The notes below the pieces were generated by a model. The model had not been told where the DNA came from and made no database searches. It was given only the letters and a program-made list of their open reading frames with translations. Positions 50,265-58,828 of a stretch of 64,000 bases of DNA are shown one piece after another. Source of the stretch: Salsipaludibacter sp963735045 (GTDB lineage: Bacteria; Actinomycetota; Nitriliruptoria; Nitriliruptorales; Nitriliruptoraceae); assembly GCA_963735045.1 (NCBI GenBank), contig CAVTIZ010000001.1:434001-498000 (forward strand). The letters run 5' to 3'. Numbering within the stretch: the stretch's first letter is position 1; each line of letters opens with the position of its first letter. The translations under genes and the position numbers were made by a program.

Positions 50265-51553
50265 ACCAACGGGACGTCCCGGCGGACCAGGGTCTGGGAC
50301 CGCTTCGGGCCGACCGACACCCAGGTGATGGGGGCGTTGCACAGGTCCTCGAGCAGGTCCACGTAGTCGCGTGCCTCGGCGGGCAGGTCGTCGTAGTCGG
50401 TGACCTCGGTGATGTCGTCGCCCCACCCGGGGACGTCGGCGTAGACCGGCTCGGCGTGGTGGAAGATCGACTGGTGCGGCGGGAAGTGCTCGTAGACCTC
50501 GCCCTCGTAGCGGTAGCCCGTGGCGACCTTCAGGGTCTCGAACTCGCTGAGCACGTCCAGCTTGGTGAGGAAGATGTCGGTGAACCCGTTCACGCGGTTG
50601 GCATAGCGCGCCAGCACGGCGTCGAACCAGCCCACGCGCCGCCGCCGACCCGTCGTGGTGCCGTACTCCCCCCCGACGTCGGTCATGCGCTCACCGACGT
50701 CGTCGAACAGTTCCGTGGGGAACGGCCCGGTGCCGACCCGGGTGACGTAGGCCTTGGTGATCCCGATGACCCGGTCGATGTGGCGTGGGCCCAGGCCGGC
50801 CCCCGTCAGCGCCCCGCCGGCGACGGGGTTGGAGGAGGTGACGAACGGGTAGGTCCCGTGGTCGAGGTCCAGCAACGTTCCCTGGGCGCCCTCCATGATG
50901 ATGTGGTGGCCCGCCTCGAGCGACTCGTGGATCATCCCGGAGGTCTCGGCCAGCATCGGCTGCAGTCGCTCGGCGTAGCCGGCGTACTCCGCGGCGATCT
51001 CGCCGGCGTCCATCGGCAGGCGGTTGTAGACCTTCGACAACAGTTCGTTCTTGTGGTCCAACGCCGCGTCGAGCTTCTGCCGGAAGATCTTGGCGTCGAA
51101 GAGGTCCTGGAAGCGCAGCCCCACCCGGGAGGCCTTGTCGGCGTAGGCCGGCCCGATGCCGCGCTTGGTGGTGCCGAGCTTGGCCGAGCCGAGCCGGCGC
51201 TCGATGAGCATGTCGAGCTCACGGTGGTAGGGCATGATCAGGTGCGCGTTGCCCGACACCTTGATGCGGTTGAAGGGGTCCAGGCCCTTGGCCTCCAACC
51301 CGTCCAACTCCTCGAGCAGCACCTTCGGGTCCACCACGACGCCGTCGGCGATCACCGGGGTGACGTGGGGGTACAGGATCCCGGACGGGATCAGGTGCAA
51401 CTTGAACACGTCGTCGCCGACGATCACGGTGTGGCCGGCGTTGTTGCCACCCTGGTAGCGGACGACGAGGTCGGTCGAGTCGGCGAGCAGGTCGGTGGCC
51501 TTGCCCTTGCCCTCGTCGCCCCACTGGGCACCGACGATGATGGTCGCTGGCAT
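50249..51553 (-). CDS. purA: adenylosuccinate synthetase
   Basis: PurA makes adenylosuccinate from IMP, aspartate and GTP. The 434-residue product begins MPATIIVGAQWGDEGKGKAT, containing the phosphate loop with the catalytic Asp, then QGGNNAGHTVIV, KRGIGPAYADKASRVGLRF, EGAQGTLLDLDHGTYPFVTS, TRVGTGPFPTEL and TTTGRRRRVGWFDAV. Full length for the family. AAGGA precedes the ATG at 9 bases. Its last codons lie in the 82-bp tandem repeat. Confidence 0.97.
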   Translation of the reverse strand: MPATIIVGAQWGDEGKGKATDLLADSTDLVVRYQGGNNAGHTVIVGDDVFKLHLIPSGILYPHVTPVIADGVVVDPKVLLEELDGLEAKGLDPFNRIKVSGNAHLIMPYHRELDMLIERRLGSAKLGTTKRGIGPAYADKASRVGLRFQDLFDAKIFRQKLDAALDHKNELLSKVYNRLPMDAGEIAAEYAGYAERLQPMLAETSGMIHESLEAGHHIIMEGAQGTLLDLDHGTYPFVTSSNPVAGGALTGAGLGPRHIDRVIGITKAYVTRVGTGPFPTELFDDVGERMTDVGGEYGTTTGRRRRVGWFDAVLARYANRVNGFTDIFLTKLDVLSEFETLKVATGYRYEGEVYEHFPPHQSIFHHAEPVYADVPGWGDDITEVTDYDDLPAEARDYVDLLEDLCNAPITWVSVGPKRSQTLVRRDVPLVPAHP

Positions 51554-51785
51554 GGCTGGTGGTCCTTCAGGTGCAGCGGCAGCAGGCAGGGGCGGTCCCG
51601 GTTCGGCACGGCACGGTGGTGCGGGGGAACCGTGGAGGTCCGTGGCGACGGGAGGGGAAGTGGTCACCTGGCGTGGCCGGAGCGGCGGACGCGGCGAACG
51701 AGTCCGGAGTCGACGCGGCCCGTCGACACCGTGACGCGACGGTACCAGTGGCGGCTGCGTGGGCCACCCGTGGTGACATCCGGCG

Positions 51786-52055
51786 TCAGGCGTCCACCCG
51801 CGCGTCGCCGTCCGCCGGGTCGACCCCCTCGGGGTGGACGGCGTCGCGGTCGCGACCGCGGCGTCGCAGCACCACGACGACGATGATCCCGAGCGCGGCC
51901 CCCAGGCCGATCAGCAGGGCGGAGACGGCGGCCCCGGCCGACCACAGCTCGGGGCTGACCAGGAAGTCGACCAGCCACCCGTTGAAGGCGGCCACCGCGA
52001 CGGCGATGAAACCCAGGCCGAGCACGAGGGACAGGAAGTCGAAGTCGTGTCGCAT
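51786..52055 (-). CDS. small two-helix membrane protein, PspC partner
   Basis: The 89-residue protein has two hydrophobic segments (FLSLVLGLGFIAVAVAAFNG and SALLIGLGAALGIIVVVVLR) and a charged Arg/Asp-rich tail. Its ATG overlaps the stop of the PspC gene by one base (TGATG) and has GGAGGAG at ideal spacing, so it is translationally linked to PspC. No family is recognised; a role as an accessory subunit of the PspC system is inferred from position. Confidence 0.78.
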   Translation of the reverse strand: MRHDFDFLSLVLGLGFIAVAVAAFNGWLVDFLVSPELWSAGAAVSALLIGLGAALGIIVVVVLRRRGRDRDAVHPEGVDPADGDARVDA

Positions 52056-53680
52056 CAGGAAGCTCCTCCGGGAGCGGTCGGGTCGGGTCCGGGTCGACCG
52101 GCACCCGTGGGGCCATCGCGGTCGCCGTTGCGGTCGACGTCGGTCGTGCCCACGTCGCGGGCAGGACCGGTCTCCAGGTACCAGTCGTCGTCGCGTTCCC
52201 ATCCTGCCGGGACGAACAGGTCGTCGAAGCCACGGTCGGCGCCCAGGTCGACGGTCGAGCCGCCCTTGTGGAGCAGGCGGTCCCGACCGACGCCACGCAG
52301 GACCTCGACGTCGTCGACCAGGCCCCCGGACACCCGCAGGTGCAGGGTCGTCGAGGTCGGGGTGGCGGCCGGCAGGAGGTGGGCGAAGGGCTCCTCACTG
52401 CCCTCGGCCTGGAGCCGGGCCACGGCGTACTGGACACCGGTCGGTGACGACGAGGGCTGGCTCAGCGGCGCCACCGTCTCGACGTCGCCGACCCGGATCT
52501 CACCGGTCAGGTCGACGTCGACGTCGTCGGGGACCAGCACGCGCACGTCCCCCACGCCGACCGCCACGGCCACGGTGTCGCCGTCGACGAGGTCGGTGTC
52601 GGTCAGGTCGACCGTCACCAGCCCGATGGGCTGGTCGACGTGGAGGGTGCCGTCGATCGCGCCGGGACTCAGGTGCTGCTCGCCCACCGTGGCGTCACCG
52701 AGCCACCGCAGCGGCACGTCGATCCCACCAACGGCCACGAGCCCGGCCAGGGCCATCGCCGGCCAGGCGAGCCACTTGGCGTGGCCACGGACGGCACCCA
52801 CGACCATCCCACCGCCGAGCACGAGCAGGGCCACGGCCAGCAGGTCCTGGGCGGTCGGCGCGAGGATCCCGACCTCACCGAGCAGGGCCACGACACCGGT
52901 GGCGACCATCGCGACCGCGATCGTCACCGGCCCCAGCCACGAGGGCCGGCGCCGGGGCCGAGGCGGGACCCACCAGCGGACCTCCCGCTCCGGGGTCGTC
53001 GACGACGCCGCGACGGCGTCCCCCCGGCCCGCGACGGCCACGCCGGGGGCGCGCCGGGACGGCAACGGGGGCGGCGACCAAGGATCGGCGGACGCGGTCG
53101 ACGCGGACCGGCGTGCGGGGCCCGACACGACGGCGTCCGTGCCGGTGGCCGACGTCGCGGGGTCGGGTGGCTCGCCCGGGTTCGCGCCGGGGGCCTGGGT
53201 CGACGTCCCGGGCCGCTGCCACAGGGCGATCCCCAGGGTGATCAGGGCGACGGGGAGGAGGATGCGCGGTGCGGGCAGCTCGGCCAGGGCGATGCCCCCT
53301 CCGATGAGGACCACGACGACACCGACCCAGAAGCCCGCGCCACGGACGGGGGCACGCCCCCCCGGTGACGGCGGTGCGTCGGCCCGGACCAGCGGCAACG
53401 ACACCCACAGGATGGCGTAGATCGCGACGCCGACCCCGGCGGCGAACGTCGCCAGGACGAACAGGATCCGCACCAGCACCGGGTCGATCCCCCACCGTCG
53501 ACCGAGCGCGGCGGCGACACCGGCGAGCACCCGGTCCCCGGTTCGCCGGACCAGCGCCGGGGCGGTCGGGTCCGCCGACGACGGCGACGACGGTTCCACC
53601 CGCGGCGGCGGCGGCGGCGGGGCGTCGGGGCGGTTGCCGGCCGGTGGGGGGCCAGCAGGTGGGGCGATCGGTGGGGTCAT
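52055..53680 (-). CDS. PspC-domain membrane protein with C-terminal toastrack-like region
   Basis: The 541-residue protein has a Pro-rich N-terminus, then a PspC domain (GDRVLAGVAAALGRRWGIDP and ILFVLATFAAGVGVAIYAIL), about five more hydrophobic segments, and a C-terminal beta-rich region (VRVLVPDDVDVDLTGEIRVG, then TLHLRVSGGLVDDVEVL) of the kind linked to PspC/LiaF-type envelope stress proteins. The last 60 residues are acidic and Gly/Pro-rich. It faces away from the PspC-kinase gene across 173 bp. AGGA lies 8 bases before the ATG. Confidence 0.85.
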   Translation of the reverse strand: MTPPIAPPAGPPPAGNRPDAPPPPPPRVEPSSPSSADPTAPALVRRTGDRVLAGVAAALGRRWGIDPVLVRILFVLATFAAGVGVAIYAILWVSLPLVRADAPPSPGGRAPVRGAGFWVGVVVVLIGGGIALAELPAPRILLPVALITLGIALWQRPGTSTQAPGANPGEPPDPATSATGTDAVVSGPARRSASTASADPWSPPPLPSRRAPGVAVAGRGDAVAASSTTPEREVRWWVPPRPRRRPSWLGPVTIAVAMVATGVVALLGEVGILAPTAQDLLAVALLVLGGGMVVGAVRGHAKWLAWPAMALAGLVAVGGIDVPLRWLGDATVGEQHLSPGAIDGTLHVDQPIGLVTVDLTDTDLVDGDTVAVAVGVGDVRVLVPDDVDVDLTGEIRVGDVETVAPLSQPSSSPTGVQYAVARLQAEGSEEPFAHLLPAATPTSTTLHLRVSGGLVDDVEVLRGVGRDRLLHKGGSTVDLGADRGFDDLFVPAGWERDDDWYLETGPARDVGTTDVDRNGDRDGPTGAGRPGPDPTAPGGAS

Positions 53681-53853
53681 GTCGCGGATCCTGTGCCGTC
53701 GTGCGGGGGGCGGCCAGGACCACTCTGCCCGATCCCGACGATCCCCGTGGTCAGGGGAGCCCCCCCACGCCCCCCGAGATCGACCGGGGTTGCGGGGCAC
53801 ACGACCGGGACAACCCCCACGCCCCCGTGCGGGTGGTGGGGCACCATGGGCAC

Positions 53854-55230
53854 ATGACCACCACCCCGTCCGACCACGAGACGGCCCCGACCAACGCGTC
53901 GGCGGCCGGTGGCGCGACGTCACCGACCCTGACCGGCGTGACCGCGCGGACCATCTCGCGCGACCCCGACGATCGCGTCCTGTTCGGGGTCGCCGCCGGG
54001 ATCGGCAACCGCATCGGGGTCGATCCGCTGGTCATCCGCATCGCGTTCGTGGTGCTGACGCTGGCCGGCGGCGCCGGGCTGGTGCTCTACCTGGTCGCCT
54101 GGCTGATCTCGGTGGAACCCCCGGCCGACCGACCTCCCACGGTGGCCCCCACCCTCGACCTGCGCCAGGCCGCGGCCGTGGGACTGGTCACCCTGGGGCT
54201 GACGCTGCTCCTGCGGGGGCTGGGCATCTGGTTCTCCGACGCGCTGGTGTGGCCGGCCATGGTGGCCGGGACGATCTCCGCAGTGGTCTGGACCCGCTCC
54301 GGCGTGGACGACCACGGTCGTGCGCGCCTGACCGAGTCCACCCCGGTCCGCACGATCCTCGCCGCCGTGCTGACCTTCGCCGGCCTGGTGACGTTCTGGG
54401 TGATCGTGCCCGACCCCCGCCGGGTGGTCGTCCCCCTGGTCGGCATCGTCGTCGGTGGCCTGCTCCTGCTGACCCCGCTGCTGGCACGTGTCTGGCGCAG
54501 GCTCGAGGACGAGCGCTCCCAGCGGGCCCGCCAGGACGCCCGTGAGGAGGTCGCCGCCCACCTCCACGACTCGGTGCTGCAGACCCTGGCGATGATCCAG
54601 CGGACCGACGAGCCCCGGCGGGCGACCACGCTGGCCCGGACCCAGGAACGCGAGTTGCGATCCTGGCTGTACGGGTCACGTGACCTCGGGGGACCCACTC
54701 GCGACCTCGAGGGCGCCGTGGACGAACTCCTCGCCGAGGTCGAGGCCGACTACGACCTGGTGGTCGACCACGTGGTGGTCGGGACCGTCCCCGACGTCGA
54801 CGACGACGCCAACCTGCCCGCCCTGCTGCAGGCGACGCGCGAGGCCCTGGTCAACGTCGCCAGGCACGCCGGCGTGGCCGAGGCCTCCCTGTTCGTCGAG
54901 GTCGACGAGGACCGGGTCACGGCGTTCGTGCGCGATCGTGGTACCGGGTTCGACCCGGCGGCGATCGCCCAGGACCGACAGGGGCTGCGTGGCTCGATCC
55001 ACGCCCGCCTGCAGCGTCACGACGGGGGGGCCCGGGTGACCACGGACCCGGGGCACGGCACCGAGGTCGAGGCCTGGGTCCACCGGCGCCCGATCGACGA
55101 CACGGCCCGCACCAACGGCACGCCCACCGACACGTCCGGCCGGGCGTGGACGAACGACCAGGTCGACGCGTCGACCTGGCCCGGCCCACCGGTGCCGCCC
55201 GCCACCCCGACGTCGAAGGACTCGACATGA
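53854..55230 (+). CDS. PspC-fused sensor histidine kinase
   Basis: The 458-residue protein starts with a PspC domain (RDPDDRVLFGVAAGIGNRIG, about residues 36-90), continues with four or five further membrane helices, and then has a NarL-type kinase core: EEVAAHLHDSVLQTLAMIQR, with the phospho-accepting His at about residue 238, and the ATPase motif LLQATREALVNVARHAGVAE with DRGTGFDPAAI and GLRGSIHARL. It should sense envelope state through the membrane domain and phosphorylate the overlapping response regulator. Homologues occur in actinobacterial PspC clusters. Confidence 0.92.
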   Translation: MTTTPSDHETAPTNASAAGGATSPTLTGVTARTISRDPDDRVLFGVAAGIGNRIGVDPLVIRIAFVVLTLAGGAGLVLYLVAWLISVEPPADRPPTVAPTLDLRQAAAVGLVTLGLTLLLRGLGIWFSDALVWPAMVAGTISAVVWTRSGVDDHGRARLTESTPVRTILAAVLTFAGLVTFWVIVPDPRRVVVPLVGIVVGGLLLLTPLLARVWRRLEDERSQRARQDAREEVAAHLHDSVLQTLAMIQRTDEPRRATTLARTQERELRSWLYGSRDLGGPTRDLEGAVDELLAEVEADYDLVVDHVVVGTVPDVDDDANLPALLQATREALVNVARHAGVAEASLFVEVDEDRVTAFVRDRGTGFDPAAIAQDRQGLRGSIHARLQRHDGGARVTTDPGHGTEVEAWVHRRPIDDTARTNGTPTDTSGRAWTNDQVDASTWPGPPVPPATPTSKDST

Positions 55231-55880
55231 CCGCCCACATCACCGTCTTCCTGGTCGACGACCACCGGCTGTTCCGGACCGGCGTCCGTGCCGAGATCGG
55301 GACGCGCGTCCACGTCGTCGGCGAGGCCGGCGAGATCGACACGGCCATCGCGGGACTGCGACGCACCAAGCCCGACGTCGTGCTGCTGGACGTCCACATG
55401 CCCGGTGGCGGTGGCCGCGAGGTCATCGAGGGCGCGACCGAGTCCGGACTGCTGGAGACGAAGTTCCTCGCCCTGAGCGTGTCGGACGCGGCCGACGACG
55501 TGATCGGGGTCATCCGGGCGGGCGCACGTGGCTACGTCACAAAGACGATCAGCCCGGACGACCTCGTCGATGCCATCCGACGCGTCCACGAGGGCGACGC
55601 CGTGTTCTCGCCGCGTCTGGCGGGGTTCGTGCTGGACGCCTTCGCCGGTTCCCTGCCCGACGACCTCGACATCGTCGACGAGGAACTGGACCAGCTCACC
55701 GCCCGCGAGAAGGAGGTCATGCGCCACATCGCCCGGGGCTACACGTATCGCGAGACCGCCAACCGCCTCCACATCTCGATCAAGACCGTCGAGACCCACG
55801 TGTCCAACGTCCTGCGCAAGCTGCAGCTGTCGAACCGACACGAACTGACCGCATGGGCCGCAAACCGACGGCTGTTGTAG
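55227..55880 (+). CDS. NarL/LuxR-type response regulator
   Basis: The 217-residue protein has a receiver domain (VFLVDDHRLFRTGVRAEIG with the acidic pair; phospho-acceptor Asp about residue 55 in VVLLDVHMPGGGG; Lys in GYVTKTIS) and a LuxR HTH (LTAREKEVMRHIARGYTYRE and KTVETHVSNVLRKLQL). It overlaps the kinase by 4 bases (ATGA), so they form a two-component pair. Likely targets include the divergent PspC operon, but no binding site is identified. Confidence 0.94.
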   Translation: MTAHITVFLVDDHRLFRTGVRAEIGTRVHVVGEAGEIDTAIAGLRRTKPDVVLLDVHMPGGGGREVIEGATESGLLETKFLALSVSDAADDVIGVIRAGARGYVTKTISPDDLVDAIRRVHEGDAVFSPRLAGFVLDAFAGSLPDDLDIVDEELDQLTAREKEVMRHIARGYTYRETANRLHISIKTVETHVSNVLRKLQLSNRHELTAWAANRRLL

Positions 55881-55916
55881 TTCCGGGCGCCGGCGCGCCC
55901 CTGATCGGAGCCTGCG

Positions 55917-56720
55917 ATGTCCACCGTCCCGGCCACGCCCGATCCCACGGTCGAACGCTTCCATCGCCTCGCACGGTCGTCACCGTGGCGCTGGGACACG
56001 TTGCGCTTCACCTGGGCCTCCTTCACCGGCCCCGACGGGCACGAGCCGCGCGACACGGTCGTCGCGGTCCGGGCCCACCTGCGCCGGCCCCACGACCTGC
56101 GTGTCGAGACCCTCGACGGCGAACTGCTCGACGTCGTCGGCCCCGAGGACCGCAGCCCGCCCGCCCTCCTGGTCCGCCGGACCACCTGGCTCGAGCGCGG
56201 GCGGGCACGACTGCGCCGCGACCCGAGGCCGCAGGTGGACGACGGCGACGCGTGGGACACCGACCAGGACCCCGGCTTCGACGACGACGGGCTGGTCACC
56301 TCCCGTCCGTGGGGACGACACGAGGCCGACGACCCGATGTGGGACAACTACACCTTCGTCGCGGCACTGGACCCCCTCGAGCTGTCGGACGCGGAGGGGA
56401 CGGCGCTCGGCACCCGCGTCGCGGAGCTGTCGCCCGTGGACCACCACGGCCGCCTGGCGTGGGAGGCCATCGTCCACCCGACGGACACCTACCACCCGCG
56501 CTGTCCGTGCTGCTCGCTGCTGCTGGCCCCGACCTCGTTCAGCGACGTCGGCGAGGAGCCCGACCCGGCACTGGTCTGGCCCGATGCCCACCGGGTGCGC
56601 CTGGACACCGCGACCGGGGTGTGCGTCCTCGTCGAACAGGTCGGCGGCAGCCGGGCCGGAACCGGCCACGAGCTGGTCATCGAGGCCGTCGACGACCCCA
56701 TGCCCGACCACCTGTTCTGA
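55917..56720 (+). CDS. hypothetical protein with CPCC motif
   Basis: The 267-residue protein is acidic and Trp/Arg-rich, with no membrane segment. It contains VERFHRLARSSPWRWDTLRF, long Asp-rich stretches, and the distinctive TYHPRCPCCSLLLAPTSFSD, where C-P-C-C may bind metal. I recall this arrangement from unnamed actinobacterial proteins but cannot assign a function. GGAG lies 6 bases before the ATG. It follows the response regulator by 36 bases and may belong to the same transcript. Confidence 0.72.
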   Translation: MSTVPATPDPTVERFHRLARSSPWRWDTLRFTWASFTGPDGHEPRDTVVAVRAHLRRPHDLRVETLDGELLDVVGPEDRSPPALLVRRTTWLERGRARLRRDPRPQVDDGDAWDTDQDPGFDDDGLVTSRPWGRHEADDPMWDNYTFVAALDPLELSDAEGTALGTRVAELSPVDHHGRLAWEAIVHPTDTYHPRCPCCSLLLAPTSFSDVGEEPDPALVWPDAHRVRLDTATGVCVLVEQVGGSRAGTGHELVIEAVDDPMPDHLF

Positions 56721-56763
56721 CCCCTGTTCGGACCCCGACGAACGCGGCGCCTGGCGACGGACA

Positions 56764-56787
56764 CCCGCGAGGGATCCCCTCGGCGGG
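56764..56787. terminator. bidirectional hairpin between CPCC gene and dodecin
   Basis: CGAGGG (56768-56773) and CCCTCG (56777-56782) pair across ATC, and the flanking CCCG and CGGG can extend the stem with a small mismatch. It lies 44 bases after the plus-strand stop and just after the dodecin stop on the minus strand. Confidence 0.5.
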
Positions 56788-56790
56788 CGA

Positions 56791-57000
56791 TCAGGTGGTG
56801 CGGGACAGGCGGAACCGGATCCGCACCGCGGTGTGGTACTCGGTGATGGTCCCGTCCTCGACGACACCGGTCTGTTCGAGCACCGACAGGCCCTCGACGT
56901 TTCGCAGCGTGGAGGTCGCCTCGCGCAGGGCCTGGGCCGCCGCGTCCTCCCACGACACGTCCGAGACGCCGACCAGGTCGATGGTCTTGATGACGGCCAT
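56791..57000 (-). CDS. dodecin
   Basis: The 69-residue protein matches dodecin, a small dodecameric flavin-binding (or coenzyme-A-binding) storage protein. It has the family sequence VIKTIDLVGVSDVSWEDAAA, QALREATSTLRNVEGLSV, VVEDGTITEYHTAVRIRFRL. The conserved Trp in VSWEDAA stacks on the flavin. AAGGGGA lies 5 bases before the ATG. A minus-strand TACCCT (57028-57023) may be its -10 box. It stands alone between converging and tandem genes. Confidence 0.93.
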   Translation of the reverse strand: MAVIKTIDLVGVSDVSWEDAAAQALREATSTLRNVEGLSVLEQTGVVEDGTITEYHTAVRIRFRLSRTT

Positions 57001-57106
57001 GGCAGTCCCCTTGTCCAGGCTCGACAGGGTAGGCGCATCGTCCCCGACACGACCTCCCCATCGCCGGTGACGGCGACGTGACCCGAGCGGGCACGAGCCC
57101 GGACGA

Positions 57107-57391
57107 TCACACCCAGAAGGCCAGGGCCATGCCCACGATCGTGGTGACGCCGCTGGCGACGGCCACCGGCATGCCGAGGCGATGGCCCTTCAGGTGGGCC
57201 ACGGACCCGGCGACCATGCCCACGACCCCCGGCACCACCAGCCACGGCGCCGTCGCCGCGCCGACGATCGCCACGACCAGCCACACCGTGGCCCCGCCGC
57301 TCGGGACGGCGACGCCGTCGTGGTCGACCGTCCCGGATCCGGCCGGGTCCGACGACTCTCCCACAGCGGCTCCCGCGCCTCGACGACCCAC
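57107..57391 (-). CDS. small membrane protein of unknown function
   Basis: The 94-residue product has a Gly/Ser-rich N-terminus and two hydrophobic segments (ATVWLVVAIVGAATAPWLVV and MPVAVASGVTTIVGMALAFW) separated by AGSVAHLKGHRLG. I place the start at a GTG giving this length, but earlier starts (to 57445) are possible. No family is recognised. It lies upstream of dodecin on the same strand. Confidence 0.5.
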   Translation of the reverse strand: MGRRGAGAAVGESSDPAGSGTVDHDGVAVPSGGATVWLVVAIVGAATAPWLVVPGVVGMVAGSVAHLKGHRLGMPVAVASGVTTIVGMALAFWV

Positions 57392-57637
57392 CCAGTGTAG
57401 GTGGACCGGCACCCCGGCTCGGCAGGCCCGGGCGGGACACGTCACAATCGGGGCACCGTTCTCGGGTGTTTCTCAGGAACGCCCGCCACGATGCCCCATG
57501 GGTCCGGAGCCTGCGGGGGCGGTCTCCGGGCCCACCACCTCTCCTCGATGCCCCGCCGCGAGGACCGTCGAACGGCGACGCGGGGTCGACACCCGCCGTT
57601 CCGACCACCACCCACCACCCGTTCCGCGGAGGTCCCC

Positions 57638-58828
57638 GTGTCCACGCCCACCGACCGCATCGACGACGTGCTCGTCCAGCTGCGCCGCGTGCTGGTCGGC
57701 CAGTCACGGATGCAGGAGCGGCTGCTGGTGGGCCTGCTCAGCCGTGGCCACGTGCTGCTGGAGTCCGTCCCCGGCCTGGCCAAGACGCTCGCGGCCGAGT
57801 CCCTGGCAACCATCGTCGGGGGGGAGTTCGCCCGGATCCAGTTCACGCCCGACCTGCTGCCCTCCGACGTCATGGGGACCCGGATCTACCGCCCGAGCCA
57901 GGAGGAGTTCGACATCGAGCTCGGCCCGGTGTTCACCAACATCCTGCTGGCCGACGAGATCAACCGGGCACCCGCCAAGGTCCAGTCCGCGCTGCTGGAG
58001 GTGATGGCCGAGCACCAGGTGTCCATCGGTGGCCGGTCCTTCGCCGTCCCGGAACCCTTCTTCGTGATCGCCACCCAGAACCCGATCGAGTCCGAGGGTG
58101 TCTACGCCCTGCCGGAGGCCCAACGCGACCGGTTCATGATGAAGGTCGTCATGACCCACCCGGACCGGACCGAGGAACTCCAGATCGTCGACCGGGTCGG
58201 CGTCACCACGCCAGTCCCGGACCAGGTGCTCGACCCCGGGGTCCTGCGCGACCTCCAGGCCGTGGCCGACCGGGTCTTCGTCGACGCCACCGTCAAGGCC
58301 TACGCCGTGGACGTCGTGCAGGCCACGCGACGGCCCGCCGCGTTCGGCCTGGGCGACCTCGACGACCTGGTCGAACTGGGGGCCAGCCCACGCGCCAGCC
58401 TCGGACTGGTCCGGGGGGCCCGGTCGCTCGCGTTGATGCGTGGCCGCTCCTTCGCCACCGCCCAGGACGTCTACGACATCGCCCCGGAGGTGCTGCGGCA
58501 CCGGATCATGCTGACCTACGAGGCGCTGGCACGCGACGTCGACGCCGACGACGTCATCGCCCGTGTGCTCGCCACGGTCCCCGCCCAGCCGCTGACGTCG
58601 CGCAACCACGACCAGGCGCCCCGGTCGGGTCCGTCCGCGGCGGCGTCCGGTCTCGAGCCCCTCGCGGCCCCCGACACCCGCGGGGACGCGGGCAACGGGT
58701 CCGGTCCTCGCTCGGCCCCCAGCACCAGCGGAGCCACGAGCGGGGACACGGGCAACGGCGAACGCAACGGGTCGGGTGCCGACGGCGCCCATCCGTGGTC
58801 GACCCCGGCCGGCCCGGCACGGTCGTGA
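57638..58828 (+). CDS. moxR: MoxR-family AAA+ ATPase
   Basis: MoxR ATPases act as chaperones that mature or activate partner complexes together with DUF58 and VWA proteins. The 396-residue product has Walker A VPGLAKT at about residues 44-50, FTNILLADEINRAPAKVQSA with Walker B, LLEVMAEHQVSIGGRSF, and the sensor ATQNPIESEGVYALPEAQRD. The last 85 residues are low-complexity, Gly/Ser/Asn-rich and not part of the fold. GGAGG precedes the GTG. The stop overlaps the DUF58 start by 4 bases. Confidence 0.93.
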   Translation: MSTPTDRIDDVLVQLRRVLVGQSRMQERLLVGLLSRGHVLLESVPGLAKTLAAESLATIVGGEFARIQFTPDLLPSDVMGTRIYRPSQEEFDIELGPVFTNILLADEINRAPAKVQSALLEVMAEHQVSIGGRSFAVPEPFFVIATQNPIESEGVYALPEAQRDRFMMKVVMTHPDRTEELQIVDRVGVTTPVPDQVLDPGVLRDLQAVADRVFVDATVKAYAVDVVQATRRPAAFGLGDLDDLVELGASPRASLGLVRGARSLALMRGRSFATAQDVYDIAPEVLRHRIMLTYEALARDVDADDVIARVLATVPAQPLTSRNHDQAPRSGPSAAASGLEPLAAPDTRGDAGNGSGPRSAPSTSGATSGDTGNGERNGSGADGAHPWSTPAGPARS

